A stretch of DNA of 64,000 nt from contig JALMQS010000313.1 in NCBI GenBank assembly GCA_024734495.1, forward strand, positions 1 to 64,000, written 5' to 3'. Of the stretch, positions 10,971 to 21,645 are shown in pieces (the stretch's first letter is position 1; each line of letters opens with the position of its first letter). The stretch comes from Forficula auricularia (taxonomy: Eukaryota; Arthropoda; Insecta; Dermaptera; Forficulidae). Made by a program: the position numbers and the translations under genes. The notes below the pieces were generated by a model, which did not search any database, was not told the origin of the DNA, and was given only the letters and a program-made list of their open reading frames with translations.

Positions 10971-12130
10971 ACCGGGTGAGTTTTTTATCTTGAGACAGTC
11001 TTATAACTCAAAAACAGTGCATTATATGGAAAAATTTTCAAATAGAAATTTATTTATATCAAGGGGGAAACTAAACAACGCTATTGTTTGTCGACCTAGA
11101 ACAAGCTTTCAAGGGTATTTCGAGATCATGTTCTGTTTTTTTAAATACAAACATTATTGTTTCTCTACATATTCTGAATCTACAAAAAAATTAAACAACT
11201 TTTATTAGAACTATTTTTTTATACATCAAATAAAAAAAAATATTAAATCAATTAGATCTCAAAAAAAATCTTAATAATTATTTAACTTAATTATCAAATA
11301 ATAATGATTACATAATTAATTATTAAATAAATAATTATTAAATTGAAAAGTTACAACAATGAAAATAAGGGTTTATAATGATATTAAAACTTTATTATAC
11401 ACACAGATTTAAGGGATTATTTTCTACTTAATAGAACTAGTTAAAATTCTTGAGTTTAAAAAAGATTATTTATCGTGTCAATCCAGTAGACAGTTATATT
11501 GTATTACCATAATTTGTTGAAGACAGAATTAAAATGGTCTTAATTTATGCGGTGAATGTGGAAGAAGTGTTATGGAGCTGCCATTGAAATGGATGCCGGG
11601 CGTTTTCCTGATAGGAATACACCCTCACAAGCTTCATTTTATCGTGTTGTAAATCTCTTAAAAAAAATAAGGAAATTGGAACTTGAATTCATCCAGAATA
11701 CTTGCGATACAATCTGGAATTTCACAGAACAGTGTCGAAAAATTATTAATTATTTATTTAATAATTAATTATTTAATCATTATTATTTGATAATTAAGTT
11801 AAATAATTGTTAAAAATAATTAATAAGATTTTTTTTGAGATCTAATTGATTCATGTATTTTGTTTATTTGATGCCGTATAAAAAAATAGTTCTTATGAAA
11901 GTTGTTCAGTTTTTTTTGTAGAATAAGATGACTTAAAGAAAAATATAGGATTCCATTTAAAAATAGGACTTGACCTTGAAATACCCTTGAAAGCTTGTTA
12001 TAGGTCGACAAACAATAGTATAGTTTAGTTTCCCCCTTTATATAAACAAATTTTTATTTGAAACTTTTTCCATATAATCCCACTGTTTTTGAGTTATAAG
12101 ACTGTCTCAAGATCAAAAACTCACCCGGTA
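10971..12130 (+). mobile_element. Family B element, copy B1 (intact)
   Basis: Ends ACCGGGTGAG and CTCACCCGGT. The first ~300 bp and last ~300 bp are inverted copies (CTTGAGACAGTCTTATAACT near the start, AGACTGTCTCAAGATC near the end). Between them lies a broken DUF4817-type coding fragment flanked by TAATTATTTAATAAT-type AT palindromes. It is 1160 bp; B2, B3 and B4 are all interrupted by later insertions. Confidence 0.8.
11533..11765 (+). pseudogene. Broken DUF4817-type transposase N-terminus in B1
   Basis: MVLIYAVNVEE is followed in another frame by CYGAAIEMDAGRFPDRNTPSQ and ASFYRVVNLLKK. This matches the helix-turn-helix layout (VLIYGE..., RFP.R..PS...F..V) that precedes IS630/Tc1-like DDE transposases in arthropods. 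No catalytic domain follows. The same frameshift occurs in the other family B copies. Confidence 0.55.
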
Positions 12131-12474
12131 TAGTACTTATATTTATGGCGAGGAGGGGTATAATAACTCCCAACTTTAAAATAACTTCTGGTACGGTTTC
12201 TTTATATATTGATTACAAAATAACAAAGGTGAAAGATTTGAATCGAAAACAGAAAATTAGAATCCTTTGTTTGCTTAACTTCATTGATGTCATGACTTAA
12301 TTATCATATATCAGAAATATTTTAATTAAACGCTACCGATAGTCAATTTAATAACACTGCCATCCATGCTTGGTAAGAACTAAAGAAATTTTTATATGTA
12401 TATTATATATATTTACAAATAGATAAATTTGAAAAATTATTTTTTAGATGAAACTATGTAGAATAAACTAAAAT
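12131..12474. other. No recognised feature
   Basis: AT-rich sequence between family B and the hAT element. Nothing recognised. Confidence 0.4.
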
Positions 12475-12591
12475 GTGTAGTGCAGTGTTCCGCAAACTTG
12501 TGTTCAAGGTACACCTACCAAATCAAGAAATTTTGGGGGTACACCAAAGAAAAAATCAATGTTTATTTATTTATTATATTATCTTATTATA

Positions 12592-12745
12592 TCTACTCTT
12601 ATTAAACGAGTAATTCTTGTATATATATAATCGGTTTCTCGAAAACGGCTCTAACGATTTGGATGAAATACATGGGTTAGGGTTTTTAGGTGACATTTCG
12701 ATCTGTCACGGTCTCATCTTCGGCTAAATTGTTTTTGATGGGTTT
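12592..12745 (+). mobile_element. Helitron-like family 2, 5' fragment
   Basis: Starts TCTACTCTTATTAAACGAG and continues with GATCTGTCACGGTCTCATCT, as in the copies at 60171-61032 and 57290-59140. The 3' end was not located. Confidence 0.55.
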
Positions 12746-13111
12746 TTTATTAATTGAAATAATTATTAACAGGTGGTTGTTTGAATAAAAATTTATAATT
12801 ACATTTTTTTCAATTTTCTGTTAATAAAATTAATTGTTTTTTATTTTATTTTAAATTCAATTCCACTAATAGATCATTACACATATTGTTATATATTAGA
12901 ATTTGCCAATTTAATTAATTAAAGATATTTTTCTATAAAATAATTTATTCGAATATCAATTTCATTCTCTTAAAAAATCCCACAATTCGAAGGACCGTAC
13001 CTGCTTCTTCAGGATTTAAAAGGGTCAACGAAAGAACCTCAGTGTATATTAATATTATTTTTAATTGCAATTACATTCTAAACTTTGTGCCCAGTGATAC
13101 ATCTTAATATA

Positions 13112-13953
13112 TTAGTACCTGGAGGCACCGAGCGATGCTCGGTAACTTCTTCCTTCAGTTAAAACCTTTATTTTAATATTATTTTTAATTTAAAATTCTG
13201 ATTAAAAAGGTCGATTTTTATTTGAGAGCCGTTTTCAAATTAAAAAAAATACAAATATATATAGTATTCGCCCACTGTACCCCCACTTCGCTTGACCCCA
13301 CCCCGAAACCTCGTCCTACCCCCGGATCCCCCACCACTACACCCCACCTCCTGCACCTGTTTTGATTCAACCATATGATTCATTTTTATTCATCCAATTG
13401 TTAATAAATAAAACCTATCAAAATGTGTTGTTTTTTCAGAAAATTGAGACCTGCTTATGCGAAATAGATTTTTAAATAAATTCTTGATTATTTTTTATTC
13501 TATTAAATAAATAAAGTTCTTTATAAAAACAATTATAAAACGTTTATTAATATTTCTAATGTTTATGGAGAACAAAATATGTTAAAATCTACAATCACAA
13601 TACTTCTTCAAGGCCTTTTAGAACAATGAATTAAGGCAACCCATTGTCTGCCTGGGTACAAAAGGAAAAGGGAAACCTTTTTTTAAAACCCTAAGAATGG
13701 GATTTGTCTACCTGAGAATAATTAATTTGATTACGAAAAAACCCATCAAAAACAATTTTGTCGAAGATGAGACCGTGACAGATCGAATTGTCACCCCAAA
13801 AACCCCTAACCCGTGAATTTCATCAAAATCGGTAGAGTCGTTTTCAAAATATAACCAAGATACAAATATATAAACAAACAAATATATATAGAAACAAATA
13901 TATATATGTACAAATAAATATACAATTTTTGCTCGTTTAATAAGTAGAGTAGA
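13112..13953 (-). mobile_element. Helitron-like family 2, complete copy
   Basis: On the minus strand it starts A|TCTACTCT and ends with the hairpin ACCGAGCATCGCTCGGT, then GCCTCCAGGTAC|T. No protein is encoded. It contains a C-rich tract (13270-13350). The boundary logic comes from the copy at 57290-59140. Confidence 0.65.
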
Positions 13954-14351
13954 TAATGATAGCCATAGCGGGTGTAAACGTTGGTAAAAATATAAATTAA
14001 GTTTTATTTAATTTTATTTTATGGTTGCGATTAAAAATCGACATTTTTAGATGAATTTAAAATTAAAAATAATATTAATATATCGCTTTTTACTGAATCA
14101 AAAAATTACCGATCATCGCTTAAAATCAATATAACATGAAAAGATGTTTAATGTGAAATGAGCCTGCTTAAATGAGCACAGGCGATCAAAATTTGGAGCA
14201 ATCGTTGATAAGGCTGCTCGAATAACTCTCAGCTATGTGTGTGTAGGTGCAATATTTTCACATAATTTGATATTTTTCCGCGGCACACCAACTAATGACT
14301 ACGGTACACCGGTGTGCCGCGGCACCTACTTTGCGGAACACTGGTGTAGTG

Positions 14352-14721
14352 AATGTAAAGGAATTTTAGTTAAAATAATTCATAGTTATTATAGGTCATT
14401 GACAATAGAACGTATATTATAAATATTTTTCAAACCATTAAAATAAAACATTAATCTTTTTTTTAATGTTTTATTAAATAAATATTAAAAAAAAAGAATA
14501 CATATACAAGAAAAAAGTACAATTTTTCATTTTTTTTTTTATTTTTTTATTTTTTATTATTTGAAAAATATTTTTTATATAAAGAGAATAATTTTAAAAT
14601 TATGATTTATATAAAAACAAAAATATATTTTTTTTTCAAGTTCAAGATTTCTCGTTAACAAAATTATGTTGTCTTTTTAAAAAACGAGAGAAAATCGAAA
14701 ATTTATATAATTAATTATTAT
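14352..14721. other. AT-rich region downstream of LSM8
   Basis: Long A and T runs; no ORF or recognised repeat. It contains the likely 3' untranslated end of LSM8. Confidence 0.4.
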
Positions 14722-14727
14722 TTTATT
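14722..14727 (-). terminator. Candidate LSM8 polyadenylation signal
   Basis: AATAAA on the minus strand, about 30 bases after the LSM8 stop codon. It is a plausible poly(A) signal, but A/T-rich context makes chance matches common. Confidence 0.4.
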
Positions 14728-14756
14728 AAAGAACAATGATTAAATAAATAATAAAA

Positions 14757-14975
14757 CTAAAAGACTACATGAGAAAGTGGTTCTGCTCGAATCGAGGCCA
14801 AATCCAATCTTGCGTCCATCGCCTCATCCATTTCGCCCACAATAACTACATTATCTCCTCGAATAATATGTAAACCGAGAACAACCTGTTCGACACCTTG
14901 TGTACTGCTATAAACTCTTTCGTGGCTTTCGTCTAAAATCAAGTTTATTGTCTGGTCAAATCCTTTTAATGTTCC
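14757..14975 (-). CDS. LSM8: LSM8, last coding exon
   Basis: LSm8 distinguishes the nuclear LSm2-8 ring, which binds the 3' oligo(U) tail of U6 snRNA and supports U6 snRNP assembly in pre-mRNA splicing. This 72-codon exon begins after a TTTTTACAG acceptor and reads GTLKGFDQTINLILDESHER (Sm motif 1), VYSSTQGVEQVVLGLHIIRG then DNVVIVGEMDE (Sm motif 2), and ends RAEPLSHVVF with TAG. The match to animal LSM8 is clear over its whole length, including the RAEPL tail that separates LSm8 from LSm1. It joins in frame (phase 0) to exon 22405-22445 across a 7.4-kb transposon-filled intron. The reading frame is intact and shows normal coding composition against an AT-rich background. Confidence 0.95.
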   Translation of the reverse strand, partial: GTLKGFDQTINLILDESHERVYSSTQGVEQVVLGLHIIRGDNVVIVGEMDEAMDARLDLASIRAEPLSHVVF

Positions 14976-15044
14976 CTGTAAAAATAATTAAAAAGATTTC
15001 AGTAAGAAAAATTAATTTGTCTATTGGAAAAGAAAAAAAGGATT

Positions 15045-15165
15045 TTCAGGTGAATAATTATAAAAAATAAAACTAGATATTCTATTGAAACAGAGGAGAA
15101 ATATTGTGAGAGGAGATAGTGGTAATCAAAATAAGAACAAAAAGTCTTAAACAATCATTCTTTAT
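15045..15165 (+). repeat. Inverted flank of family B copies, left arm
   Basis: About 105 bp (TCTATTGAAACAGAGGAG ... AACAATCATTCTTTAT) directly before B2 reappears inverted directly after B3 at 21892-21990, within the same LSM8 intron. This shows an inverted duplication or inversion involving the two B copies. Confidence 0.7.
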
Positions 15166-15185
15166 ACCGGGTGAGATTTTTACTA

Positions 15186-16078
15186 GGTGTGCCGGTTAAT
15201 AATGTCCCTTTTTTCTAACAGATGGCATTTCGGTATTTTTCCACCAAACTCATCCAAATATTTTTTTGGTTTTATAGTGTTGGTAATCACCTTTCAAACG
15301 GCATATAACATGTCAACATTCGGTTCATTTGTGTATGAGATATTGGCTTGTAAACATGGCGGATTTTGTGCCGAAAAAGAGCATTTGCGGGAGGTGATGT
15401 TGCACTATTTTTTAATGAAGAAATCGGCTGCAGAAACGGCTCGTATTCTCGGGGGAGTTTATGGGGACCATGCTCCATCTGAAAAAATCTGCCAACGTTG
15501 GTTTGGACGGTTTCGAAGTGGTGATTTTGATGTGAAAGACGAGGAGCGGCCTGGACAGCCGAAAAAGTTTGAGGATGCTGACCTGGAGGACTTGCTGGCA
15601 GAAGATCCGCAAAGAATGCGCTACAGACAACAATTGATCAATCTGAATTATGCATTGATCGAAAAACGGCCGCAATGGGCTCGAAGACATGGACGTGTCA
15701 TTTTGCTCCACGACAACGCTTCGTCGAACACCGCCAAATCGACGAAAGAAACCATCAAAGCGCTCGAATGGGAGGCCCTACCCCACCCTCCCTACTCTCC
15801 AGACCTCGCTCCATCGGATTACCACCTCTTTAGGTCAATGGCACTCGGATTGGCTGACCAGCACTTCGCTAATTACGAAGAAGTGGCAAAATGGCTCGAA
15901 TCTTGGCTCGCCTCGAAAGGGGAGCAATTCTACTGGGAGGGGATACACAATTTGCCGGATCGTTGGTCAAAATGTGTAGAATCCGATGGTGCATACTTTG
16001 AATAAACCACTTTTGCCAGTTCTGAAAAAATTTGTGTTTTCATCATGCCGAAAAAAGGACATTATTAACCGGCACACC
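15186..16078 (+). mobile_element. Internally deleted mariner element
   Basis: Inverted ends GGTGTGCCGGTTAATAATG and CATTATTAACCGGCACACC are flanked by TA (15184-15185, 16079-16080), the mariner target duplication. The element is 893 bp against about 1.3 kb for complete mariners; the loss is internal. The TIRs look nearly perfect, so it could be mobilised in trans. Confidence 0.9.
15310..16005 (+). pseudogene. Mariner transposase, internal deletion
   Basis: An open frame of 231 codons encodes a mariner transposase from MSTFGSFVYE to WSKCVESDGAYFE. The N-terminal part has KEHLREVMLHYFLMKKSAAE, GDHAPSEKICQRWFGRFRSG and DFDVKDEERPGQPKKFED, the first DNA-binding helix-turn-helix. After LLAEDPQ the frame jumps to RYRQQLINLNYALIEKRPQW, losing about 110 residues: the second HTH, WVPHEL-type linker and first catalytic Asp. 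The second Asp (LLHDNASSN) and third Asp in the YSPDLAPSDYHLF box remain, as in D,D34D mariners. It should be catalytically dead. An upstream GTG extends the frame, but ATG at 15310 matches mariner starts. Confidence 0.9.
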
Positions 16079-16651
16079 TAGTATCTTGAGACAGTCTTAT
16101 AACTCAATAACAGTACATTATTTGGAAAAAAGTTTCAAATAAAAGTTTATTTATATCGAGGGGGAAACTAAACTACGCTATTGTTTGTCGACCTAGAACA
16201 AGCTTTCAAGTGTATTTCGAGGTCAACTTCTGTTTTTTAAATAAAACCCTATATTTTTCTATACGTCTACTTATTCTACAAAAAAAAACTGATCAACTTT
16301 CATAAGAACTATTTTTTATACGACATCAAAATAACAAAATACATGAATCAATTAGATCTCAAAAAATATTAATAATTATATTTAACAATTATTTAACATA
16401 ATTATCAAATAATAATGATTAAATAATTAATTATTAAATAAATAATCATTAAATCGAAAAGTCACAACAATGAAAATAAGTGTTTATAATGATTTTAAAA
16501 CTTCATTATACTCAGGTTTAAGAGATTATTTTCTACTTAATAGAACTATTTAAAATTCTTGAGTTTAAAAAAGTTTATTTCTCGTGTCAGATAGTTATGT
16601 TCTATTACTATAATAAAATTGGAGCATTTTATGTTGAAGACAGAATTAAAA

Positions 16652-16850
16652 TGGTCTTAATTTATGCTGTGAATGTGGAAGAAGTGTTATGGAGCTGCCA
16701 TTGAAATGGATGCCGGGCGTTTTCCTGATAGGAATACACCCTCACAAGCTTCATTTTATCGTGTTGTAAATCTGTTAAAAAAATAAGGAAATTGGAACTG
16801 GAATTTATCCAGAAGACTTGCGATACACTCTGAATGTCACAGAACATAGT
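16652..16850 (+). pseudogene. Broken DUF4817-type fragment in B2
   Basis: Same fragment as in B1 (GAAIEMDAGRFPDRNTPSQ), with the same frameshift after VNVEE and a further deletion in the poly(A) of LLKK. Confidence 0.5.
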
Positions 16851-17051
16851 CGGAAAATTATTAAATTATTAATTATTTATTTAATAATTAAATATTTGAT
16901 CATTATTATTTAATAATTAAGTTGAATAATTGTTAGGAATAATTATTAATAGCGTTGTTTAGTTTCCCCCTCGATATAAATAAACTTTTTTTTGATATAA
17001 TGCAGTGTTTTTGAGTTATAAGACTGTCTCAAGATAAAAAACTCACCCGGT

Positions 17052-17449
17052 ATATTAAGTGAGTCCATCTACTCTGGAGTGAATACAACAATGCCCTTAA
17101 GTTTACCCTTAACAAAAAATCTAAGTTAAGATGAGAGGAATGAGCAGGGTAATTTAATTACGCAAGCCAATAATATTAATGATAATACAGTCGAGTTTCT
17201 TTTTTTTATGCGGTTCGAGAATTCCTGTTCATTTGAGTTCAAAGCTACGCAACGTGGCCTCTTACCACACTGGCAGATGAAAGAACATTACTCTCTTACT
17301 GCAAAAATAATTCGAGAAGGGCTTCAATTATGTAATAATTTTAATAATCTTCTTCTTAATCTTCTCAATAGGCCTGCACCTGTTTCTCAAAATGAAGGAC
17401 GTTGTTCCATTCGAGTTTTTAGTCAGTGTGTACATTTAGGCCCGCTTAC
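17052..17449. other. No recognised gene
   Basis: Contains a 103-codon plus-strand frame (17208-17519) without a recognisable domain that runs into family C sequence. I treat it as non-coding. Confidence 0.35.
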
Positions 17450-17935
17450 CATCATAAGTTTCCTGTATTTGTTTCGACCGAGAATCGAATGCAGGTGGTT
17501 TTTGTCAAATATTAAATGAAAATAATATCCGAATTTATAAATTTCTAACTTTAAATAATGAAGTTGAATAAATTTATAATTTTCTCATTAATATATCAAA
17601 GAATAATTAACAGTGAGAATTGTTTTGATCGCCTTTTTTAAACAAGATATATATCGCGAGACCACCGCTGGTCGAAGCTATTGGAGTCTGCTGAGTCTTA
17701 AGTCTGGACTGGGAGATTGAATATATTACATCTCAGATTTCAAATTCATTTGGTGATCCATATCAGTGTTTGATATAAAAAGCTTCATGCGGGCCAATCG
17801 CGAAATGATGCTCTATTATAGCCAAATGGATCACATCTTTTTCATTCTCTCTTGGTCCAGACTTAAGACTCAGCAGACTCCAATAGCTTCAACCAGTAGT
17901 AGTCTCGCGATATATATCTTGTTTAAATACCGCTT
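17450..17935. repeat. Family C fold-back repeat, copy C2
   Basis: Begins CATCATAAGTTTCCTG, then TCAAATATTAAATG. It folds back between TATTGGAGTCTGCTGAG (about 17680) and CTCAGCAGACTCCAATAG (about 17875). It is non-coding; the 136-codon frame across its right edge is spurious. Confidence 0.7.
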
Positions 17936-18040
17936 TCCATCTTTTTTTGGCCTTCCTCCACTTCTTACACCCTGGAGACGACATTCTTTTGCTCCTTTTG
18001 CCAATCGGTCCTCTCCCATACGATCTACATGGGCTGCCCC

Positions 18041-18191
18041 GAGGGGTGAACTGCGATTGGAATTAGGTGTACACCATCTTTGGAATTATTTGGAATTAAT
18101 TAGAAAATCTATTGTCATTTATTGTCTTCTACTTGGAAATGAAAGTGGAAGTGGAAGTAGGTGTACAGGATTTTAGGTCGCGGTTCACCCC
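18041..18191 (-). mobile_element. MITE H, copy 1, without satellite expansion
   Basis: Ends GAGGGGTGAACTGCGATTGG and GGTCGCGGTTCACCCC are inverted repeats. It matches, in reverse, the ends of 48797-48978 and 49328-50288, but its 151 bp hold almost no 20-bp repeat, only TTGGAATTATTTGGAATTA. Confidence 0.7.
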
Positions 18192-18199
18192 ATTCTATT

Positions 18200-18482
18200 T
18201 TTCTAATACCGATCCAGTCGACTATATCTGGTATGCTGCTTATCTCCCTTAAATGTTCACTGCGGACTCTATCTCTTAGTGTTTTCCCTGTATGGTTCTA
18301 ATTATCCTCATCTCGGTTGTTCTGAGAAGTTGTTGGGTGGAAATTGTATCTGCCCTTGTCTCTGCAGCATATGTCAACACTGGGCGCACGCTGGTCTTAT
18401 AAATGGGAACTTTGCTCTCGGCTGACATATATCTGTTTCGCCATATTAAATTGTTCAAGCAGCCGGATATTCTGGCTTTTTA
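18200..18482 (-). pseudogene. RTE-like LINE fragment, left part
   Basis: The minus strand reads YKTSVRPVLTYAAETRAD, then ISTQQLLRTTEMRIIRTIQG, the same region as 2990-3420. It continues beyond the inserted MITE at 18687-18740. Confidence 0.65.
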
Positions 18483-18683
18483 GGGCCAGTTGTATGTCGG
18501 TTGGTAAACTCTTTTAAACGTTAAGGGTAAAACCTAAAATTCACCTTGTGGCCGGTGGGATGGCCAACCGGATGACAGGCACTTTCATCTGATTGGCCAT
18601 CCCGTCAGGCACAAAGTGAATTTTAAGGTTTTACCCTTTGCCAACGTTTAAAAAGAGTTTATTAACCGACATTCAACTGGCCC
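18483..18683. mobile_element. Palindromic MITE with TTA target duplication
   Basis: Ends GGGCCAGTTGTATGTCGG and CCGACATTCAACTGGCCC are inverted. TTA flanks both sides (18480-18482, 18684-18686). It is 201 bp. A TTA duplication suggests PIF/Harbinger. It interrupts the LINE fragment. Confidence 0.75.
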
Positions 18684-18734
18684 TTAGTCACTTGAGTTAT
18701 GACTTCTCTCAAATTCCAATTGCTCGATATTTCT

Positions 18735-19160
18735 ACTCCTAAATAGATGCTATTGAAGACATATGTATGGAGCATAGCCATGTACGGGTGTGAAACCTGG
18801 ACAATTAGAGAAGCGGAGAGAAAGAGATTAGAGGCTTTCGAAATGTAGTGCTACAGAAGAATGATGAATATCAAATGGATGGATAAAATTACAAATGAAG
18901 AAGTTCTTGGAAGAATCGGAGAAAGAAGAACCTTGTGGAAGAGTCTGAAGAAGAGAAGAGGTCAGATGATGGGGCACACACTGAGACATGGGGGACTGCT
19001 TAGGGGTGGGGGGAAAGAAAAGGGGAAGGGGAAGACCCAGATTAGAATATTTCAACCAAATAATTGGGGATATAGGATGCCAGACATTTAGAGAGGTCAA
19101 ACGGATGGCGGGGGACAGAGTCGAGTGGAGACGGATTGTTGCATATAACCAGTCTTAGGA
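18735..19160 (+). pseudogene. RTE/BovB-like LINE C-terminal fragment
   Basis: Plus-strand reading gives LKTYVWSIAMYGCETWTIRE, AERKRLEAFEM, a stop, CYRRMMNIKWMDKITNEEVL and GRIGERRTLWKSLKKRRGQM then MGHTLRHGGLL. This is the post-RT segment of RTE/BovB-type elements (CETWT, LEAFEMWCxRRM, NEEVL, GHxLRH). A TAG replaces the usual Trp after FEM, and the frame shifts after GGLL. It is a degraded 5'-truncated copy. Confidence 0.8.
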
Positions 19161-19164
19161 CTGT

Positions 19165-19380
19165 ATAAGGTAAATGTTCCAAATTCTGACACTTTCAACT
19201 TGAAATAACATTATTAAGAAATGCAGAATATTGTTTGAATAAATAAATATATGAATGAATACGTAGGTACAAATTATTCTAGTTCCTTCAGCATTTAAAC
19301 GTTGTCTTTTTTGGCCTCAAACGCCTGTAAATAATAAAAAAATAATAAAGAAAGAAAAAATACCGTCAGTAGCCACGTCC
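19165..19380. other. No recognised feature
   Basis: AT-rich spacer, nothing recognised. Confidence 0.35.
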
Positions 19381-19399
19381 ACTGAATGGAGAAATTACC

Positions 19400-19799
19400 A
19401 TTTGAAAAAAGAAAATGAAAAATTGAAGAAAGAAGAAGAGATTAGCAAGAGAGAAAAAGAATCAGGGATGAGAAAAAACCACAAAAATTAAATAAGGACG
19501 CTGTTATAGACGATAAAGAAGAAGAAAGTGGTTCAGATCATGAAGATCTGCAAATCACCATGAATGACTATGTACTCGTCAAATATATGGACGATATGTA
19601 CCCCTGAATTGTAGAAGAAATGTATGACGATAATGCATTAGTAAGTGTAATGGAAAAATGTGGACAATTTGGATAGAGATGGCCAAAAGAAAAGAATTCT
19701 CTACCGTATGAGTTTTCGGATATCACAAAAAAAATTTCTGCTCCCATCCCTATAAATAAAAGAGGAATTTATAAAGTCAAAGAAATGTGTTTAGAATAA
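19400..19799 (+). pseudogene. Degraded ORF, transposon-like, family not named
   Basis: A charged region (K/E-rich, about 19400-19550) is followed by HEDLQITMNDYVLVKYMDDM, a TGA, IVEEMYDDNALVSVMEKCGQ, FG, a TAG, RWPKEKNSLPYEF and SDITKKISAPIPINKRGIY. The distribution of conserved hydrophobics (YVLVKY, VSVMEK.G.F..WP, ISAP.P...RG.Y) recalls the C-terminal domain repeatedly seen in insect transposon-borne proteins, but I cannot name the family. Two in-frame stops and an upstream frameshift show it is dead. Confidence 0.5.
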
Positions 19800-20318
19800 T
19801 TATTTAAATATGTACCTATATGTTTTAATTCCAATAAATTAACATATAAACAATTAGTCATGCTTTTTAATAAGAACAAACATACTGACAGAATTAGGAC
19901 CAACCGAAATTTTTACTTTAAACTGTAGGAGAGTAGCTGGACTCATTTAATATACCGGATGAGTTTTTCATCTTGAGACAGTCTTATAACTCAAAAACAG
20001 TGCATTATGTCAAAAAAAGTTTATTTATATCGAGGGGGAAACTAAACTACGCTATTGTTTGCCGACCTAGAACAAGATTTTAAGGTCAACTTCTGTTTTT
20101 TAAATGGAAACCTATATTTTTCTTTACATTGTCTAAATTTACAAAGAAAAAAAAACTGAACAACTTTCATTAGAACTATTTTTTATACGACATCAAATTA
20201 ACAAAATACTAAATCAATTAGATCTCAAAAATAAATCCAAATAATAATTATTCCTAACAATTATTCAACTTAATTATCAAATAATAATGATCAAATATTT
20301 AATTATTAAATAAATAAT

Positions 20319-20545
20319 TTAATAATAATTAATAATTTTTCGACACTGTTCTGGGACATTCCAGAGTGTATTGCAAGTCTTCTGGATGAATTCCAGTTCC
20401 AATTTCCTTATTTTTTTTAACAGATTTACAACACGATAAAATGAAGCTTGTGAGGGTGTATTCCTATCAGAAAAACGCTCGGCATCCATTTCAATGACAG
20501 CCCCATAACACTTCTTCCACATTCACAGCATAAATTAAGACCATT
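20319..20545 (-). pseudogene. Broken DUF4817-type fragment in B3
   Basis: On the minus strand MVLIYAVNVEE shifts frame to CYGAVIEMDAERFSDRNTPSQ, part of the shared fragment of family B. No catalytic part follows. Confidence 0.5.
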
Positions 20546-20892
20546 TTAATTCTGTCTTCAACATAAAATGCTTCAATTTTATTATAGTAATAGAACATAA
20601 CTATCTGACACGAGAAATAAACTTTTTTAAACTCAAGAATTTTAACTAGTTCTATTAAGTAGAAAATAATCTCTTAAACCTGAGTATAATGAAGTTTTAA
20701 AATCATTATAAACACTTATTTTCATTGTTGTGACTTTTCGATTTAATGATTATTTATTTAATAATTAATTATTTAATCATTATTATTTGATAATTATGTT
20801 AAATAATTGTTAAATATAATTATTAATATTTTTTTGAGATCTAATTGATTCATGTATTTAGTTTATTTGATGTCGTGTAAAAAATAGTTCTT

Positions 20893-21645
20893 AATTAGTA
20901 GAGATTGTGGTGTTGGTGCAAGGTGAAACATCTTTAATAAATTAAATGAATTTAACTTTTAAGGACCAATCATAGATTTTAGAGAAAATATTTTTACATT
21001 GCATATCAGAGAGGTTCGTCCCCTTAGGAATCGAACCCAAGCGCTAACTAAGCTTGCCGGGCCAGTAGCCAAACCCTTAAGACAAATCTCTCTCTGACAT
21101 GCAACATATATAAGTATTATAGCTATAGATTTTTCACTCCCTTCGACTCAAAGGGAATAGTGAAAATTCCTGCTAAACTGAAAAAAGTTTTCAGTGACGG
21201 ACCCATGGATTTTACAGTGAAAACAAAGTTTTAAGTATCTTTTTGGGTGTCTTTTTATATATGTTGCATGTCAGAGAGAGATTTGTCTTAAGGGTTTGTT
21301 TACTGGCCCGGCAAGCTTAGTTAGCGCTTGGGTTCGATTCCTAAGGGGACGAACCTCTCTGATATGCAATGTAAAAATATTTCAACTAATATCTATGATG
21401 TCCTTTAAAGTTAAATTCATTTAATAATATTATATACTGGGTTGATTTTTGAAATAATTTCCATCTTTTTTTAAAAAAAGACACCCAAAAAGATACTTAA
21501 ATCTTTGTTTTCATCTTTAATAAAGATAAGAGTAAATAAATATTATATTTAATATTGATTTACTATGAGTTAAGGATACTAGGTCACTTATTTCACATTA
21601 AAATTAAAAAATTAAAAGATATAAAAATATAATATAATATAAAAA
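20893..21645 (+). mobile_element. Insert in B3 with nested inverted tRNA-like pair
   Basis: Outer parts (TAGTAGAGATTGTGGTGTTG, AAAGATAAGAGTAAATAAAT, AATTAAAAAATTAAAAGAT) match 55627-55770 near the large palindrome. Inside (20940-21425) two ~165-bp inverted arms carry GGTTCGATTCC and TCAGAGAG...CTCTCTGA pairing, resembling a tRNA-derived SINE in opposed orientation. Confidence 0.55.

Larger units (their letters stand above)
12483..14343. mobile_element. hAT-like element with perfect 8-bp target duplication
   Basis: Ends CAGTGTTCCGCAAA and TTTGCGGAACACTG are inverted repeats of hAT type. Both flanks carry GTGTAGTG (12475-12482 and 14344-14351), an exact 8-bp duplication as expected for hAT. 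No transposase is recognisable. The interior has been filled by Helitron-like copies (12592-12745, 13112-13953). Confidence 0.8.
15166..17051 (+). mobile_element. Family B element, copy B2, with nested mariner
   Basis: Begins ACCGGGTGAG and ends CTCACCCGGT. A mariner inserted 20 bp from its left end (15186-16078). The rest matches B1, including the AT palindromes and the DUF4817 fragment. Confidence 0.8.

Noticed and set aside
13000..13017. Hammerhead candidate on the minus strand (CTGAAGA near a TTCGAA)
   Set aside because: Stem II is poor and GAAA is changed to GAAT.
17766..18176. 136-codon frame across a family C edge
   Set aside because: Crosses from a fold-back repeat into MITE H; no domain and no conservation between copies.
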